From contig JADFYY010000009.1 of assembly GCA_015232825.1 (NCBI GenBank), positions 1 through 36,913 of the forward strand: a stretch of 36,913 nucleotides of DNA, written 5' to 3'. This document shows, one piece after another, positions 1-9,624 of this stretch (its first letter is position 1; each line of letters starts with the position of its first letter). Source of the stretch: Magnetococcales bacterium (lineage in GTDB: Bacteria; Pseudomonadota; Magnetococcia; Magnetococcales; Magnetaquicoccaceae). The notes below the pieces were generated by a model. That model searched no databases. It was given only the letters and a program-made list of their open reading frames with translations, and had not been told where the DNA came from. Position numbers and translations under genes: made by a program.

Positions 1-1139
1 GTAACCGAGCGATAGCGTTGTTCGCACTCCGTAAATTGCAGAAAGTGTTCCTGACTCTTCTGGAAGGCCGCAATTGTCTCTTCAGCAAGCAATTTGATAC
101 GACTGCTATTTCTCAAAAAAATATGCAGATAGAGGGTTGCCATCATCGTAACAAACATCCCAACCATCAAAGCCGCGATTGGATACCACTCCTGAAAACC
201 GGAGTAAGCCATCAAATCCGCAGGGCGCATAACAAGACGCCACTGTTGATTGCCAATTTCCATCTCTTTGGCAAAATGGAACTGTTCATTTAGGACCATT
301 TCGGATGGAATATTTGGGTTGCCATATTTCTCCCGTATTCTTGAGAAGTGTTGATAAATCATACCTCTATCCATTTGATCAACTTCACCAAAGATAAACA
401 AATCGATTCCGCCGGGATGAGCAAAAATGGACTGAATGAAATTTTCAATAACAAACCAAAGTTCAGACCTACTCCGCACCAATCCCATAAAATTCTTTCG
501 TCTCTCCTCCACTGTGCTATTTTTTGTTTCACTTTGATAGACGGGAAGTAAAATATCCATATCATAAGGATGAGTGTCGTCATCATTATAATTATCATCC
601 CTATGCGTATGAACAATAACCTTGGAAACTCCTTCATCTCGAACTTGCTGAATTGCTTTGGTGAGTTGCTCCGAGATCAATTCATCTGGGGCCATGGCAT
701 AAACCATCTCCACAGACGGGAAAGAGTATTTAACGGGATATCGCTCCACGACCTTTTCTTCCAAAGAGCCAGCCGGGACTATAAAAGCAAAAGTGGGTTG
801 ATCCTCCTGACTCGCTTCACTGGGTTCCATCCCCACTTGACGGGGTAACCATTGAATCGCAACAACATTGTTTTTATCGCCAACAATCTCACCGACAAAA
901 CGATCAAATTCATCTTTATCTACTCTTTCAGAGGCATCAAAAAGACCTTTGACAGCTTTCAACTCATTAAATTTAAATTGAAGGCCCATTTCAATGGCGT
1001 GAGCATAACTGGATGCGTCCTTAATAAATTGCTTTTGGGATGAAATAATGCCTATCTGCTGCATGCTCCAGGCAAAAAATAGGGAACCGGACAGGCCAAA
1101 CAAGAAGACCACAAACAGAATCAACACTCTTTTTTGCAT
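1..1139 (-). CDS. CHASE-domain-like membrane sensor protein, partial (C-terminus beyond left edge)
   Basis: Own reverse-strand translation from ATG at 1139..1137: MQKRVLILFVVFLFGLSGSLFFAWSMQQIGIISSQKQFIKDASSYAHAIEMGLQFKFNELKAVKGLFDASERVDKDEFDRFVGEIVGDKNNVVAIQWLPRQ..., open to base 1. N-terminal TM, CHASE-like extracytoplasmic region, second TM (YPIAALMVGMFVTMMATLYLHIFL), then start of a possible PAS (FQKSQEHFLQFTECEQRYRSV). Absent from the ORF track because it has no stop in the window. Confidence 0.8.
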   Translation of the reverse strand, partial: MQKRVLILFVVFLFGLSGSLFFAWSMQQIGIISSQKQFIKDASSYAHAIEMGLQFKFNELKAVKGLFDASERVDKDEFDRFVGEIVGDKNNVVAIQWLPRQVGMEPSEASQEDQPTFAFIVPAGSLEEKVVERYPVKYSFPSVEMVYAMAPDELISEQLTKAIQQVRDEGVSKVIVHTHRDDNYNDDDTHPYDMDILLPVYQSETKNSTVEERRKNFMGLVRSRSELWFVIENFIQSIFAHPGGIDLFIFGEVDQMDRGMIYQHFSRIREKYGNPNIPSEMVLNEQFHFAKEMEIGNQQWRLVMRPADLMAYSGFQEWYPIAALMVGMFVTMMATLYLHIFLRNSSRIKLLAEETIAAFQKSQEHFLQFTECEQRYRSV

Positions 1140-1201
1140 CGTGTTTCCTTGAACCTGCATTATACAATATTTTAATGTGTTTATACGCTCCACACTAACA
1201 A

Positions 1202-1219
1202 AATGATTATCAAATCATT
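1202..1219. promoter_or_regulatory. Candidate operator palindrome AATGATT-ATCA-AATCATT in divergent promoter region
   Basis: Perfect 7-bp inverted repeat with 4-nt spacer between the divergent CHASE sensor and MBL hydrolase genes. Confidence 0.4.
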
Positions 1220-1326
1220 CACATCAATGCAAGCATATAAATGATTTTTCCTGATTGAGTTTGACTATAAGAAATGCGATAGTATCGTTTCATTTATTAA
1301 CTGTTGAAAAACAAAAGGAGAGTAAA

Positions 1327-2226
1327 ATGAAAATAAAAATCGAGGTATTCACACTATTGGTCACTTTATTTTTTGTTCAGACTGCTTTCGCCGAACTGTC
1401 TAAGCTGGCGGATAATGTCTACACCTACGTCGATGTCAAGGATGCCTCACCCGCTCACAGTTTTGCAGCCAACGCTGGCATTATTATCGGACGAGATGGG
1501 GTTATGGTGGTTGACACATTGATTTCCGCCAAGGAGGGAAAACGTTTTCTGTCTGACATCCGCAAAATAACCAAAAAACCAATCAAATATGTCATCAACA
1601 CCCACGCTCACCTCGATCACGCCTTTGGCAACAGTGTTTTTGCCAAACAAGGGGCCACAGTGATCTCTCATGAAACCGAGCGGACCACACTAGCGACCAA
1701 GGGAGTCGAAATTCTTAACAGTGTTGGCAATTATGGTCTCAAGCCAGAAGATATGGCCGGGACAAAAATTGTGGTGCCAACCATGGCTTTCAGCGAAAAG
1801 CTGTTGATTGACCTAGGAGATGTAGAGATTCAACTCATTCGCTTTGCGCCATCCCATACCGCAGGCAGCGTGGTGGTCTACTTGCCAAAACATAAACTGC
1901 TCTTTGCTGGTGATATCCTCTTCACCGATTTTCACCCATTCCTCGCGGACGGCGACTTTAACGGTTGGTCCAAAACCATTGACAGTTTGCTTGCCATGGA
2001 TGTGGAACGGATCATCCCTGGTCACGGCCCCCTTTCATCGAAAAAAGATTTACAAGAAATGCAAGCCTATCTGACCCTATTCGATACCACAGCACGAGAA
2101 CTGGTTGCTCAAAACATGGATGCGGAGGCCATGACAGCCGAACTGGTCAAACGTCTGCCCAAACGCACCCTTGCGGAATGGATGATTGGCTACAACCTGA
2201 AAGCCCGTTACCTTGGAAAAAAGTGA
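1327..2226 (+). CDS. MBL-fold metallo-hydrolase with signal peptide
   Basis: HxHxDH motif (NTHAHLDHAFGN), later ligand motifs (SHTAG, AGDILF, PGHGP); ATG at 1327 preceded by AAAGGAGAG and followed by a signal peptide MKIKIEVFTLLVTLFFVQTAFA. Confidence 0.87.
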   Translation: MKIKIEVFTLLVTLFFVQTAFAELSKLADNVYTYVDVKDASPAHSFAANAGIIIGRDGVMVVDTLISAKEGKRFLSDIRKITKKPIKYVINTHAHLDHAFGNSVFAKQGATVISHETERTTLATKGVEILNSVGNYGLKPEDMAGTKIVVPTMAFSEKLLIDLGDVEIQLIRFAPSHTAGSVVVYLPKHKLLFAGDILFTDFHPFLADGDFNGWSKTIDSLLAMDVERIIPGHGPLSSKKDLQEMQAYLTLFDTTARELVAQNMDAEAMTAELVKRLPKRTLAEWMIGYNLKARYLGKK

Positions 2227-2313
2227 CACCCTGGATTGTCAATCATTTGTAACCCCTTCTAGTCAATCAAGCACCTTCTCCACTTCAAAAAAATCATAAA
2301 AAATGGAATGCTA

Positions 2314-2389
2314 GACTTCAGAGGGGGCGACTCATCGCCTCCTCTGAAAGTCATTGATCGTTTTGAAAAAGCCCTTCCCAAATGGGAAG
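2314..2389 (+). promoter_or_regulatory. Candidate structured leader: two consecutive hairpins upstream of ktrB-like gene
   Basis: Hairpin 1: GACTTCAGAGGGGGCGA-ctca-TCGCCTCCTCTGAAAGTC (2314-2352), about 17 bp with one bulge and one G-U. Hairpin 2: CTTCCC-aaat-GGGAAG (2374-2389). Confidence 0.4.
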
Positions 2390-2553
2390 ATCTCGATTGG
2401 TTACGAATTTTGATAAAATTTTTACTCCCCGTTATCCAAAATTATCACCGTTTTAATGAAAGCATCGCTATGCTGTTATCAAGAAAAACCGGTTGAATGT
2501 AAAAAAAAGCTCAACCACCTCTATACACTTTATTTTAAAAAAGCGAACAAAAC

Positions 2554-3936
2554 ATGGCATCAGCAATCAATGAACTCTCTCTTGGTCGCATTGTGGTACT
2601 CTCCTTCATTTTTACCATTCTGACTGGAACACTGCTGTTGATGTTGCCCATCAGTCTCGTTTCAGGTCAGGAACCCGTTTCATGGATTGACGCCCTTTTT
2701 ACCTCGGCCTCGGCGGTATGTGTGACTGGCTTGACGGTACGGGATACAGGCACCACCTTTTCTCTTTTTGGTCAGGGTGTGATCCTGGGATTGATTCAAG
2801 TGGGTGGGTTGGGATTTCTTACTTTATCCACCTTCTTCATCACCCATTTTCAGTTGCGAAAAAATGGGATAAGTCTGCAGCACCGACAACTTTTAGAGAT
2901 ATCTCATGGCTCAGTGGATGCCATTCATCCCAGACAACTGTTGAAAGCCATTCTTCTGTTCACCTTCCTGGTGGAACTTCTCGGTATTGGACTGCTTTTC
3001 TTACGTTTTTCCGAAATCATGCCGGTTCCAGAAGCGATATGGTTTGCATTGTTTCATGCCATCTCCGCATTTTGCAACGCCGGGTTTGGTCTTTACGCCG
3101 ACAGTCTCATGACGTTTCGTGGCGACCTATTGGTCAATGGCACCGTTATGGGATTAATCATTCTAGGAGGATTGGGGTTTCTGGTTGTGGCAGATGTTTG
3201 GAAACGTCTACGCGCTACGGCCCGTCGTCAAAGAGGCGTGCTTTCTCTCCATTCCAGACTGGTACTGCGCACGACACTTTTTTTAATTCTTGTTGGCATG
3301 TTGCCTTTCATTCTGCTGGAATGGAACGGCTCAGCAATGGGTGAAAAATCAGGAGCTGTGTTGCTTGAAAGCCTCTTTCTTTCGGTCACCAGTCGAACCG
3401 CCGGTTTCAATACGGTAGACACCGCTCTGCTGACTGGTCCAACCCTGTTTCTGGTCATCCTGTTGATGGCAATCGGCGGTTCTCCCGGTTCCACGGCAGG
3501 GGGCATGAAAACAACGACCGCTGCCGTTTGTTATGCCTTGTTGCATTCCAAGGCCCGCAACCGGCCACGGGTAGAATGTCTTGAACGCACCGTCCCAGAA
3601 GAAACGGTCAATAAAGCCATGCTCGTGGTCACCGGATATGTTCTGTCAATCGTTATTGGCGTCTTTCTGCTGCAAGTGACCGAGGCTGGCAAACTGCCCT
3701 TCGGTAAAACCGAAAGCAATCTTTTTCTAGGCCAGCTCTTTGAAGTGGTTTCCGCATTAGGGACCGTAGGCTTATCAACCGGCGTAACGACTACCCTTTC
3801 CACCAGCGGAAAGGTTGTTATCAGCCTGCTCATGTTCATAGGTCGCATCGGCCCTTTGTTGGCGGCTAGTGCGGTAATCGGCAAAACATCCAAAATAAAC
3901 TATACATTTACAGAAGAGAACGTCAATATTGGCTAG
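2554..3936 (+). CDS. ktrB: TrkH/KtrB family potassium uptake membrane protein
   Basis: 460 aa, multi-TM, TrkH/KtrB pore-like segments (SAVCVTGLTVRDTGTTFS, HAISAFCNAGFGL, TSRTAGFNTVD, GGSPGSTAGGMKTTT, ALGTVGLSTGVT); followed by a TrkA-like gene. Confidence 0.9.
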   Translation: MASAINELSLGRIVVLSFIFTILTGTLLLMLPISLVSGQEPVSWIDALFTSASAVCVTGLTVRDTGTTFSLFGQGVILGLIQVGGLGFLTLSTFFITHFQLRKNGISLQHRQLLEISHGSVDAIHPRQLLKAILLFTFLVELLGIGLLFLRFSEIMPVPEAIWFALFHAISAFCNAGFGLYADSLMTFRGDLLVNGTVMGLIILGGLGFLVVADVWKRLRATARRQRGVLSLHSRLVLRTTLFLILVGMLPFILLEWNGSAMGEKSGAVLLESLFLSVTSRTAGFNTVDTALLTGPTLFLVILLMAIGGSPGSTAGGMKTTTAAVCYALLHSKARNRPRVECLERTVPEETVNKAMLVVTGYVLSIVIGVFLLQVTEAGKLPFGKTESNLFLGQLFEVVSALGTVGLSTGVTTTLSTSGKVVISLLMFIGRIGPLLAASAVIGKTSKINYTFTEENVNIG

Positions 3937-3947
3937 GGAGAAAAATC

Positions 3948-4658
3948 ATGTCACACTCTTTTCTTGTTGTCGGTCTGGGAACTTTTGGCAGTCGGGTGGC
4001 CAAGGCATTGATCGAAGAGGGCGCGTATGTATTGGCTGTTGACCGGGATGAAGAGCGGGTCAATCTGATCCGAGACAATGCTTCGAAAGCAGTCTGTTGT
4101 GATGCTGTCAATGCTGAAGCCATGCGAGCGGTAGGGGCTTTTGAGGTGGACACTGCCATAGTGGCCTTACGCAATCATTTTGATGCCACGGTACTGGTCA
4201 CACATGCCTTACGCAAACATGGCATCAAGCATCTTTTGGTCCAAGTAGACAACGAACATGAGGCCGAGGCAATCCAAACCTTTGGGGCCATTGAAGTCAT
4301 ATTTCCACCTCGTGACATGGCACTGCGTATTGCCAAACGATTGATTCATCCCGACTTAGCTGAGAGCGTTCCACTCGGACACAACGTAGCCATCATCGAC
4401 ATCCCCTGCCCAACCAGCTTTATCGGGCGGTCCATCAGCAATCTGGAATTGCGGACAATCTATGGCGTCAATCTAATCGGCATTCGCCATGAGACGCAGA
4501 GCAGACACACAAAGGATAATCTAAGCATCAATCCAGCTCCAGACACCCAACTTCGCGGAGAGGACAGTCTAATCCTGTTGGGAACACTGGAACAGCTTAC
4601 CAAAGTAAAAGGATTGAACAACGGACGTTCGGATAACAAAAATCCATCGAGACACTGA
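3948..4658 (+). CDS. ktrA: TrkA/KtrA family NAD-binding regulatory subunit of K+ uptake (RCK)
   Basis: Rossmann motif VVGLGTFGSRVAKAL, RCK_N/RCK_C layout, 236 aa, 11 nt after ktrB-like gene. Confidence 0.9.
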   Translation: MSHSFLVVGLGTFGSRVAKALIEEGAYVLAVDRDEERVNLIRDNASKAVCCDAVNAEAMRAVGAFEVDTAIVALRNHFDATVLVTHALRKHGIKHLLVQVDNEHEAEAIQTFGAIEVIFPPRDMALRIAKRLIHPDLAESVPLGHNVAIIDIPCPTSFIGRSISNLELRTIYGVNLIGIRHETQSRHTKDNLSINPAPDTQLRGEDSLILLGTLEQLTKVKGLNNGRSDNKNPSRH

Positions 4659-4673
4659 TAAAACATCCACTAC

Positions 4674-4724
4674 TGACGGCATCTGCATCCCAATGATGCA
4701 TGATTCCGTCACCCCCCTTTTTTT
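4674..4724 (+). terminator. Rho-independent terminator after ktrA-like gene
   Basis: TGACGG(GCATC..GATGC inner pairing)CCGTCA stem followed by cccccTTTTTTT. Confidence 0.65.
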
Positions 4725-4825
4725 ATACAATTTTTATCTCTGCGATCCCTCTATTTTCCCTATTTTGATAACTGTTTATCTACACTTACTGTCCATAAAT
4801 CAATTCCATCCTTAAAGGAGCGATC

Positions 4826-4915
4826 ATGGACATTTTCTATCTTTCCCTGGCTATCGGATTTTTCGCTGTCACCGCCGCCATGGTTAAACGATTCGATAAA
4901 CTCAGGAGACGATGA
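4826..4915 (+). CDS. Small single-TM protein (29 aa) at head of kdp operon
   Basis: MDIFYLSLAIGFFAVTAAMVKRFDKLRRR*; AAAGGAG upstream; stop directly abuts kdpF start; too short for the ORF track. Confidence 0.6.
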   Translation: MDIFYLSLAIGFFAVTAAMVKRFDKLRRR

Positions 4916-5008
4916 ATGAACCCACTCTATATAATCGGTCTAATTGTGACATTTGCTCTGTTTATCTACCTGATTATCGTCCTGTTTTTACCGGAGAAAT
5001 TCTCATGA
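4916..5008 (+). CDS. kdpF: K+-transporting ATPase subunit KdpF
   Basis: MNPLYIIGLIVTFALFIYLIIVLFLPEKFS*: KdpF-like 30-aa single TM with LLxPExF end, immediately upstream of kdpA. Confidence 0.85.
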   Translation: MNPLYIIGLIVTFALFIYLIIVLFLPEKFS

Positions 5009-5187
5009 ATCCTGACAAGCACAAAACATGCTGCATTGTTTTGTTAGCCATTACGTTTCTGTCATGGCCAACCGCTTACTTCGTCACAAATACCAAAATA
5101 TTTGTTTTGAAAGACCAGCGAAGCAAACCATTTCGCCTCGGTATCGACCCAGATTATCCACCATTTTCTCGGAAAATCGTCCCATGA
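5005..5187 (+). CDS. Small membrane-anchored protein (60 aa) with SBP_bac_3-like N-terminal motif, between kdpF and kdpA
   Basis: [64 protein letters not shown] overlaps with both kdpF stop and kdpA start. Confidence 0.5.
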   Translation: MNPDKHKTCCIVLLAITFLSWPTAYFVTNTKIFVLKDQRSKPFRLGIDPDYPPFSRKIVP

Positions 5188-6941
5188 CTACCAATGGCAT
5201 CCTTCAACTTTTGTGCTATTTTGTCGTTCTGCTTCTGTTGGCATGGCCTCTTGGAGGATTCATAGCCAAGATTTATGCCCCACAACTGCCCCAATCGTTT
5301 CGTTGGCTGGTTCACTTGGAACGTGGAATCTATCGTCTGTGCGGCATACGCCCGCAAGAAGAGATGTCCTGGACCCGTTATGCCCATACGGTACTGATAT
5401 TCAACCTACTCGGACTATTGGCGGTATACGCCCTGCAAAGGTTACAGGCTTGGCTGCCGATCAATCCCCAAGAAATGATCGGAGTGCCTCCAGATCTATC
5501 GTTCAATACCGCTGTCAGTTTTGCCAGCAACACCAACTGGCAGGCCTATGGGGGCGAGACAACCCTTTCCTATCTGACCCAAATGATCGGATTGACAGTG
5601 CAGAATTTTGTCTCGGCTGCGACTGGAATGGCCGTACTGGCCGCTTTAATGCGAGGCTTTACCAGCCGGGAGGCGAGTGGCATCGGCAATTTCTGGGTGG
5701 ATATGGTACGTTCAACCCTTTATGTACTGATGCCATTGAGTCTCGTGCTGGCATTGATGCTTGCCAGTCAAGGCGTGGTACAGACCTTTTCTCCCTCCCA
5801 GAGCATTCATTTAATCCAGCCTGTCGATTACGACAGTTCCGCCGAAAAGAAAACCGCCACCGAGCAGGTCATTGCCATGGGGCCTGCGGCTTCCCAGGTA
5901 GCCATCAAACAACTGGGGACAAACGGCGGCGGATTCTTCAATATCAACTCTGCCCACCCCCTGGAAAATCCCACGCCTCTGTCCAATTTTATGGAACTGT
6001 TGGCCATTCTACTGATTCCAGCGGCCCTCTGCATCACCTTTGGAAAATTCGTTGGGGATATCAGACAAGGTGGTGCGATTCTAGCGGCCATGCTGATCGT
6101 CTTTATTGGGCTACTATCGGTATGTGTCTGGTCTGAACAAGCCGGAAATCCGTTGTTTGACCGCTTAGGTTTGGCAACACAGGCCTCAGATCAATCCCCT
6201 GGCGGAAATATGGAGGGCAAAGAGAGCCGTTTCGGCATTGTCAATTCGACACTTTGGGCCACGGCCACAACGGCTGCGTCCAATGGTTCGGTCAACGCCA
6301 TGCACGACTCGTTCACCCCATTGGGCGGTTTGGTACCCATATGGATGATGCAGTTGGGAGAGGTGATCTTTGGTGGCGTCGGGTCAGGTTTGTATGGCAT
6401 GATCGTTTTTGCCATCGTAGGCGTTTTCGTTGCTGGACTGATGATTGGTCGCACCCCAGAATACCTGGGAAAAAAAATCGAGGCCTTTGAGATGAAAATG
6501 GCTGCAGTCGCCATACTCACCCCGTGTCTGACGGTATTGCTGGGTACAGCGATAGCCGTGGTGAGTGAAGTCGGATTGGCTGGTATCGCCAATCCTGGTA
6601 TTCACGGCTTTTCGGAAATCCTTTATGCCTTTTCGTCGGCAGGAAACAATAATGGCAGCGCGTTTGGCGGTTTGTCGGCAAACACTCCCTTCTACAACAC
6701 CCTGTTGGGTATTGCCATGCTGTTGGCTCGCTACTGGGTGATTGTACCAGTATTGGCCATAGCTGGTTCGTTGGCTGCCAAAAAAAGCATTCCTCCCACT
6801 GCCGGAACCTTGCCAACTCATACTCCATTGTTCGTGATTCTACTGATCGGAACCGTGATTGTGGTCGGCGCGTTGACGTTTCTGCCCGCGCTTGCCTTGG
6901 GTCCAATTGTGGAACATGTACAAATGATCCATGGACGCTAA
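5184..6941 (+). CDS. kdpA: Potassium-transporting ATPase subunit KdpA
   Basis: KdpA filter-region motifs [52 protein letters not shown]; start [13 protein letters not shown] at 5184 rather than the ORF start at 5028. Confidence 0.95.
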   Translation: MTTNGILQLLCYFVVLLLLAWPLGGFIAKIYAPQLPQSFRWLVHLERGIYRLCGIRPQEEMSWTRYAHTVLIFNLLGLLAVYALQRLQAWLPINPQEMIGVPPDLSFNTAVSFASNTNWQAYGGETTLSYLTQMIGLTVQNFVSAATGMAVLAALMRGFTSREASGIGNFWVDMVRSTLYVLMPLSLVLALMLASQGVVQTFSPSQSIHLIQPVDYDSSAEKKTATEQVIAMGPAASQVAIKQLGTNGGGFFNINSAHPLENPTPLSNFMELLAILLIPAALCITFGKFVGDIRQGGAILAAMLIVFIGLLSVCVWSEQAGNPLFDRLGLATQASDQSPGGNMEGKESRFGIVNSTLWATATTAASNGSVNAMHDSFTPLGGLVPIWMMQLGEVIFGGVGSGLYGMIVFAIVGVFVAGLMIGRTPEYLGKKIEAFEMKMAAVAILTPCLTVLLGTAIAVVSEVGLAGIANPGIHGFSEILYAFSSAGNNNGSAFGGLSANTPFYNTLLGIAMLLARYWVIVPVLAIAGSLAAKKSIPPTAGTLPTHTPLFVILLIGTVIVVGALTFLPALALGPIVEHVQMIHGR

Positions 6942-6954
6942 AGGAGCCATAGAA

Positions 6955-9018
6955 ATGCATGCACAACTTTCATTACTCGACCCGGCACTTCTCAAGGAGG
7001 CCGTACTCGATTCTTTCAAACGACTATCGTTTCAGTATCAAATCCGCAATCCGGTAATGTTCGTGGTCTGGCTGAGCAGTTTGTTAACAACTGGACTCTG
7101 TTTCCAAGCCATTTTTGCTCAAGGCGAAGCACCAGTTTGGTTCATCCTGGCCATTACCTTATGGCTGTGGTTCACTCTATTGTTCGCCAACTTCGCCGAA
7201 GCCATGGCAGAAGGGCGTGGTAAGGCCCAAGCCGCCGCCCTGAAGGGACTGCGCAAGACCGTGATGGCCAAAAAACTCAAAGATCCCCGACCGGATGGTG
7301 TGTGGGAAAACATCCCATCCGAAAGCCTGCGCAAAGAGGATGTGGTCCTGGTAACGACTGGAGAGATCATACCGGGTGATGGTGAGGTGATCGAGGGGGT
7401 TGCCTCGGTGGATGAGTCGGCCATCACTGGAGAATCGGCTCCGGTGATCCGAGAATCGGGAGGCGATTTTTCCGCTGTGACCGGCGGAACCCGCGTCCTT
7501 TCCGATTGGCTGGTGATACGGATAACCGTCAATCCTGGCGAGACCTTTCTAGATCGCATGATCGGCATGGTGGAAGGGGCCAAACGGCAAAAAACCCCAA
7601 ATGAAATTGCTTTGACCATTCTTTTGGTGATGCTCACCTTAATTTTTTTGATGGCGACCGTGACATTGCTACCATTTTCCATCTATGGCGTGGAGACGGC
7701 CAAATCAGGTTCGCCGGTCACGGTTACAGTACTGGTGGCACTATTGGTCTGTCTGATCCCCACCACTATCGGTGGATTGCTTTCCGCCATCGGCGTGGCG
7801 GGTATGAGCCGCATGATGGAAAAAAATGTTCTGGCAACCTCTGGCAAGGCCGTGGAAGCTGCTGGCGATGTGGACGTTCTGCTGTTGGACAAAACCGGAA
7901 CCATCACCTTGGGCAACCGTCAAGCCGCTACGTTTGTTCCTTCCTTAGGGGTAAGTGAAAAAGAGTTGGCAGAAGCGGCATTGCTGGCGTCTCTGGCTGA
8001 TGAAACCCCAGAAGGACGTTCCATCGTCGTGCTTGCCAAGGATTTATTGCAACAAAGAGGACGCGATATCCATGCCGAGGGAGCGACTTTTATTCACTTC
8101 ACCGCCCAAACCCGTATGAGCGGTCTGGACTGGAATGGCCGATCTATCCGCAAAGGGGCGGCAGAAAGTGTACATCGTCATATAGAAACCTGTGGAGGTA
8201 TCTGGCCAACAGTCATGCAGACGGCGGTGGATGACATCGCCCGTCGCGGCTCAACACCCCTGGTAGTAGCCGAAGGCAATCGCGCGCTCGGTGTCGTCGA
8301 GTTGAAGGATATTGTCAAAGGTGGAATCAAAGAACGGTTCTCCGAATTGCGGCGCATGGGGATCAAAACGGTCATGATCACCGGCGATAACCGCTTGACC
8401 GCTGCAGCTATTGCAGCCGAAGCTGGAGTGGATGACTTTCTTGCGGAAGCCACTCCAGAGGCTAAACTGGCCTTGATTCGTCAATATCAACAGGAAGGAC
8501 GCTTGGTAGCGATGACAGGGGACGGCACCAACGATGCCCCTGCCCTGGCTCAAGCCGATGTCGCCGTAGCCATGAACAGTGGCACCCAGGCCGCCAAGGA
8601 GGCTGGCAACATGGTGGACCTGGATTCCAACCCCACCAAGTTAATTGAAGTCGTGGAGACTGGCAAACAAATGTTGATGACCCGTGGGGCCTTGACCACT
8701 TTTTCTATTGCCAACGACGTAGCCAAATATTTTGCCATCATCCCTGCGGCTTTCGCCACCACTTACCCGGCGTTGAATGTCTTCAATATCATGGGACTAG
8801 CCACCCCGGCATCGGCCATCTTGTCGGCAGTCATTTTTAACGCCCTGATCATCATCGCCCTGATTCCTTTGGCATTGAAAGGGGTGGCGTATCGACCCGT
8901 TGGTGCGGCGGTCTTGTTACGACGCAATCTGTTGATCTATGGAGTGGGAGGTCTGCTGGTGCCATTTGTAGGCATCAAGGCCATTGATCTGCTCCTCGTT
9001 ACCCTCCATCTCGTGTGA
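6955..9018 (+). CDS. kdpB: Potassium-transporting P-type ATPase subunit KdpB
   Basis: P-type motifs [42 protein letters not shown] about 8 nt before ATG 6955 (ORF-track start 6931 overlaps kdpA). Confidence 0.95.
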   Translation: MHAQLSLLDPALLKEAVLDSFKRLSFQYQIRNPVMFVVWLSSLLTTGLCFQAIFAQGEAPVWFILAITLWLWFTLLFANFAEAMAEGRGKAQAAALKGLRKTVMAKKLKDPRPDGVWENIPSESLRKEDVVLVTTGEIIPGDGEVIEGVASVDESAITGESAPVIRESGGDFSAVTGGTRVLSDWLVIRITVNPGETFLDRMIGMVEGAKRQKTPNEIALTILLVMLTLIFLMATVTLLPFSIYGVETAKSGSPVTVTVLVALLVCLIPTTIGGLLSAIGVAGMSRMMEKNVLATSGKAVEAAGDVDVLLLDKTGTITLGNRQAATFVPSLGVSEKELAEAALLASLADETPEGRSIVVLAKDLLQQRGRDIHAEGATFIHFTAQTRMSGLDWNGRSIRKGAAESVHRHIETCGGIWPTVMQTAVDDIARRGSTPLVVAEGNRALGVVELKDIVKGGIKERFSELRRMGIKTVMITGDNRLTAAAIAAEAGVDDFLAEATPEAKLALIRQYQQEGRLVAMTGDGTNDAPALAQADVAVAMNSGTQAAKEAGNMVDLDSNPTKLIEVVETGKQMLMTRGALTTFSIANDVAKYFAIIPAAFATTYPALNVFNIMGLATPASAILSAVIFNALIIIALIPLALKGVAYRPVGAAVLLRRNLLIYGVGGLLVPFVGIKAIDLLLVTLHLV

Positions 9019-9027
9019 GGTGATATC

Positions 9028-9624
9028 ATGCTCAAAGAATTGAAACCAGCCTTGTGGATGGTTGTTTGGATGACTCTATTGACAGGCGTATTTTATCCGG
9101 CCCTGGTCACGGGATTGGCACAGCTATTTTTTCCCCACGAAGCCTCAGGGAGTCTACTACGTTCTGGAGAGCAAATCGTTGGCTCCAGTCTGATTGGTCA
9201 GCCCTTTTCAGACCAGCAATACTTCTGGGGACGACCATCCGCGACAACCCCCATGCCTTACAATGCCGCTTCATCTGGCGCATCCAATCTTGGTCCACTC
9301 AATCCAGCCTTGGCGGAGGCTGTACAGACCCGCATCGCCGCGCTCAAGGAAAGCGACCCCTCCCAAATGCAACCGATCCCCGTAGACCTCGTGACCAGTT
9401 CAGCCAGTGGACTCGATCCACACATTTCGCCAGATGCCGCACTTTGGCAAACTCCCCGCGTAGCGCGCGCCAGAAATCTCTCGGTACAAGAGGTCTTGCA
9501 ACTGGTGCAAAAGCATACCGAAGGCCGCACGTTTGGAATTCTGGGGGAACCCAGAGTGAACGTCCTAACTTTGAATCTGGCCATGGATCGACAGATTTTT
9601 AAGGCCCACTCCAATGGTGACTGA
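9028..9624 (+). CDS. kdpC: Potassium-transporting ATPase subunit KdpC
   Basis: N-terminal TM plus KdpC motifs (GSSLIGQPF, YFWGRPSATTPMPYNAASSGASNLGPLNPAL, DLVTSSASGLDPHISPDAA). Confidence 0.95.
   Translation: MLKELKPALWMVVWMTLLTGVFYPALVTGLAQLFFPHEASGSLLRSGEQIVGSSLIGQPFSDQQYFWGRPSATTPMPYNAASSGASNLGPLNPALAEAVQTRIAALKESDPSQMQPIPVDLVTSSASGLDPHISPDAALWQTPRVARARNLSVQEVLQLVQKHTEGRTFGILGEPRVNVLTLNLAMDRQIFKAHSNGD

Noticed and set aside
5028-5183. ORF-track N-terminal extension of kdpA (MLHCFVSHYVSVMANRLL...)
   Set aside because: Not KdpA-like; overlaps another coupled ORF in a different frame; [13 protein letters not shown] at 5184 matches normal KdpA starts.
6384-6966. Minus-strand ORFs of 145 and 149 aa opposite kdpA
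   Set aside because: Low-complexity antisense frames with no domain features; kdpA is clear on the plus strand.
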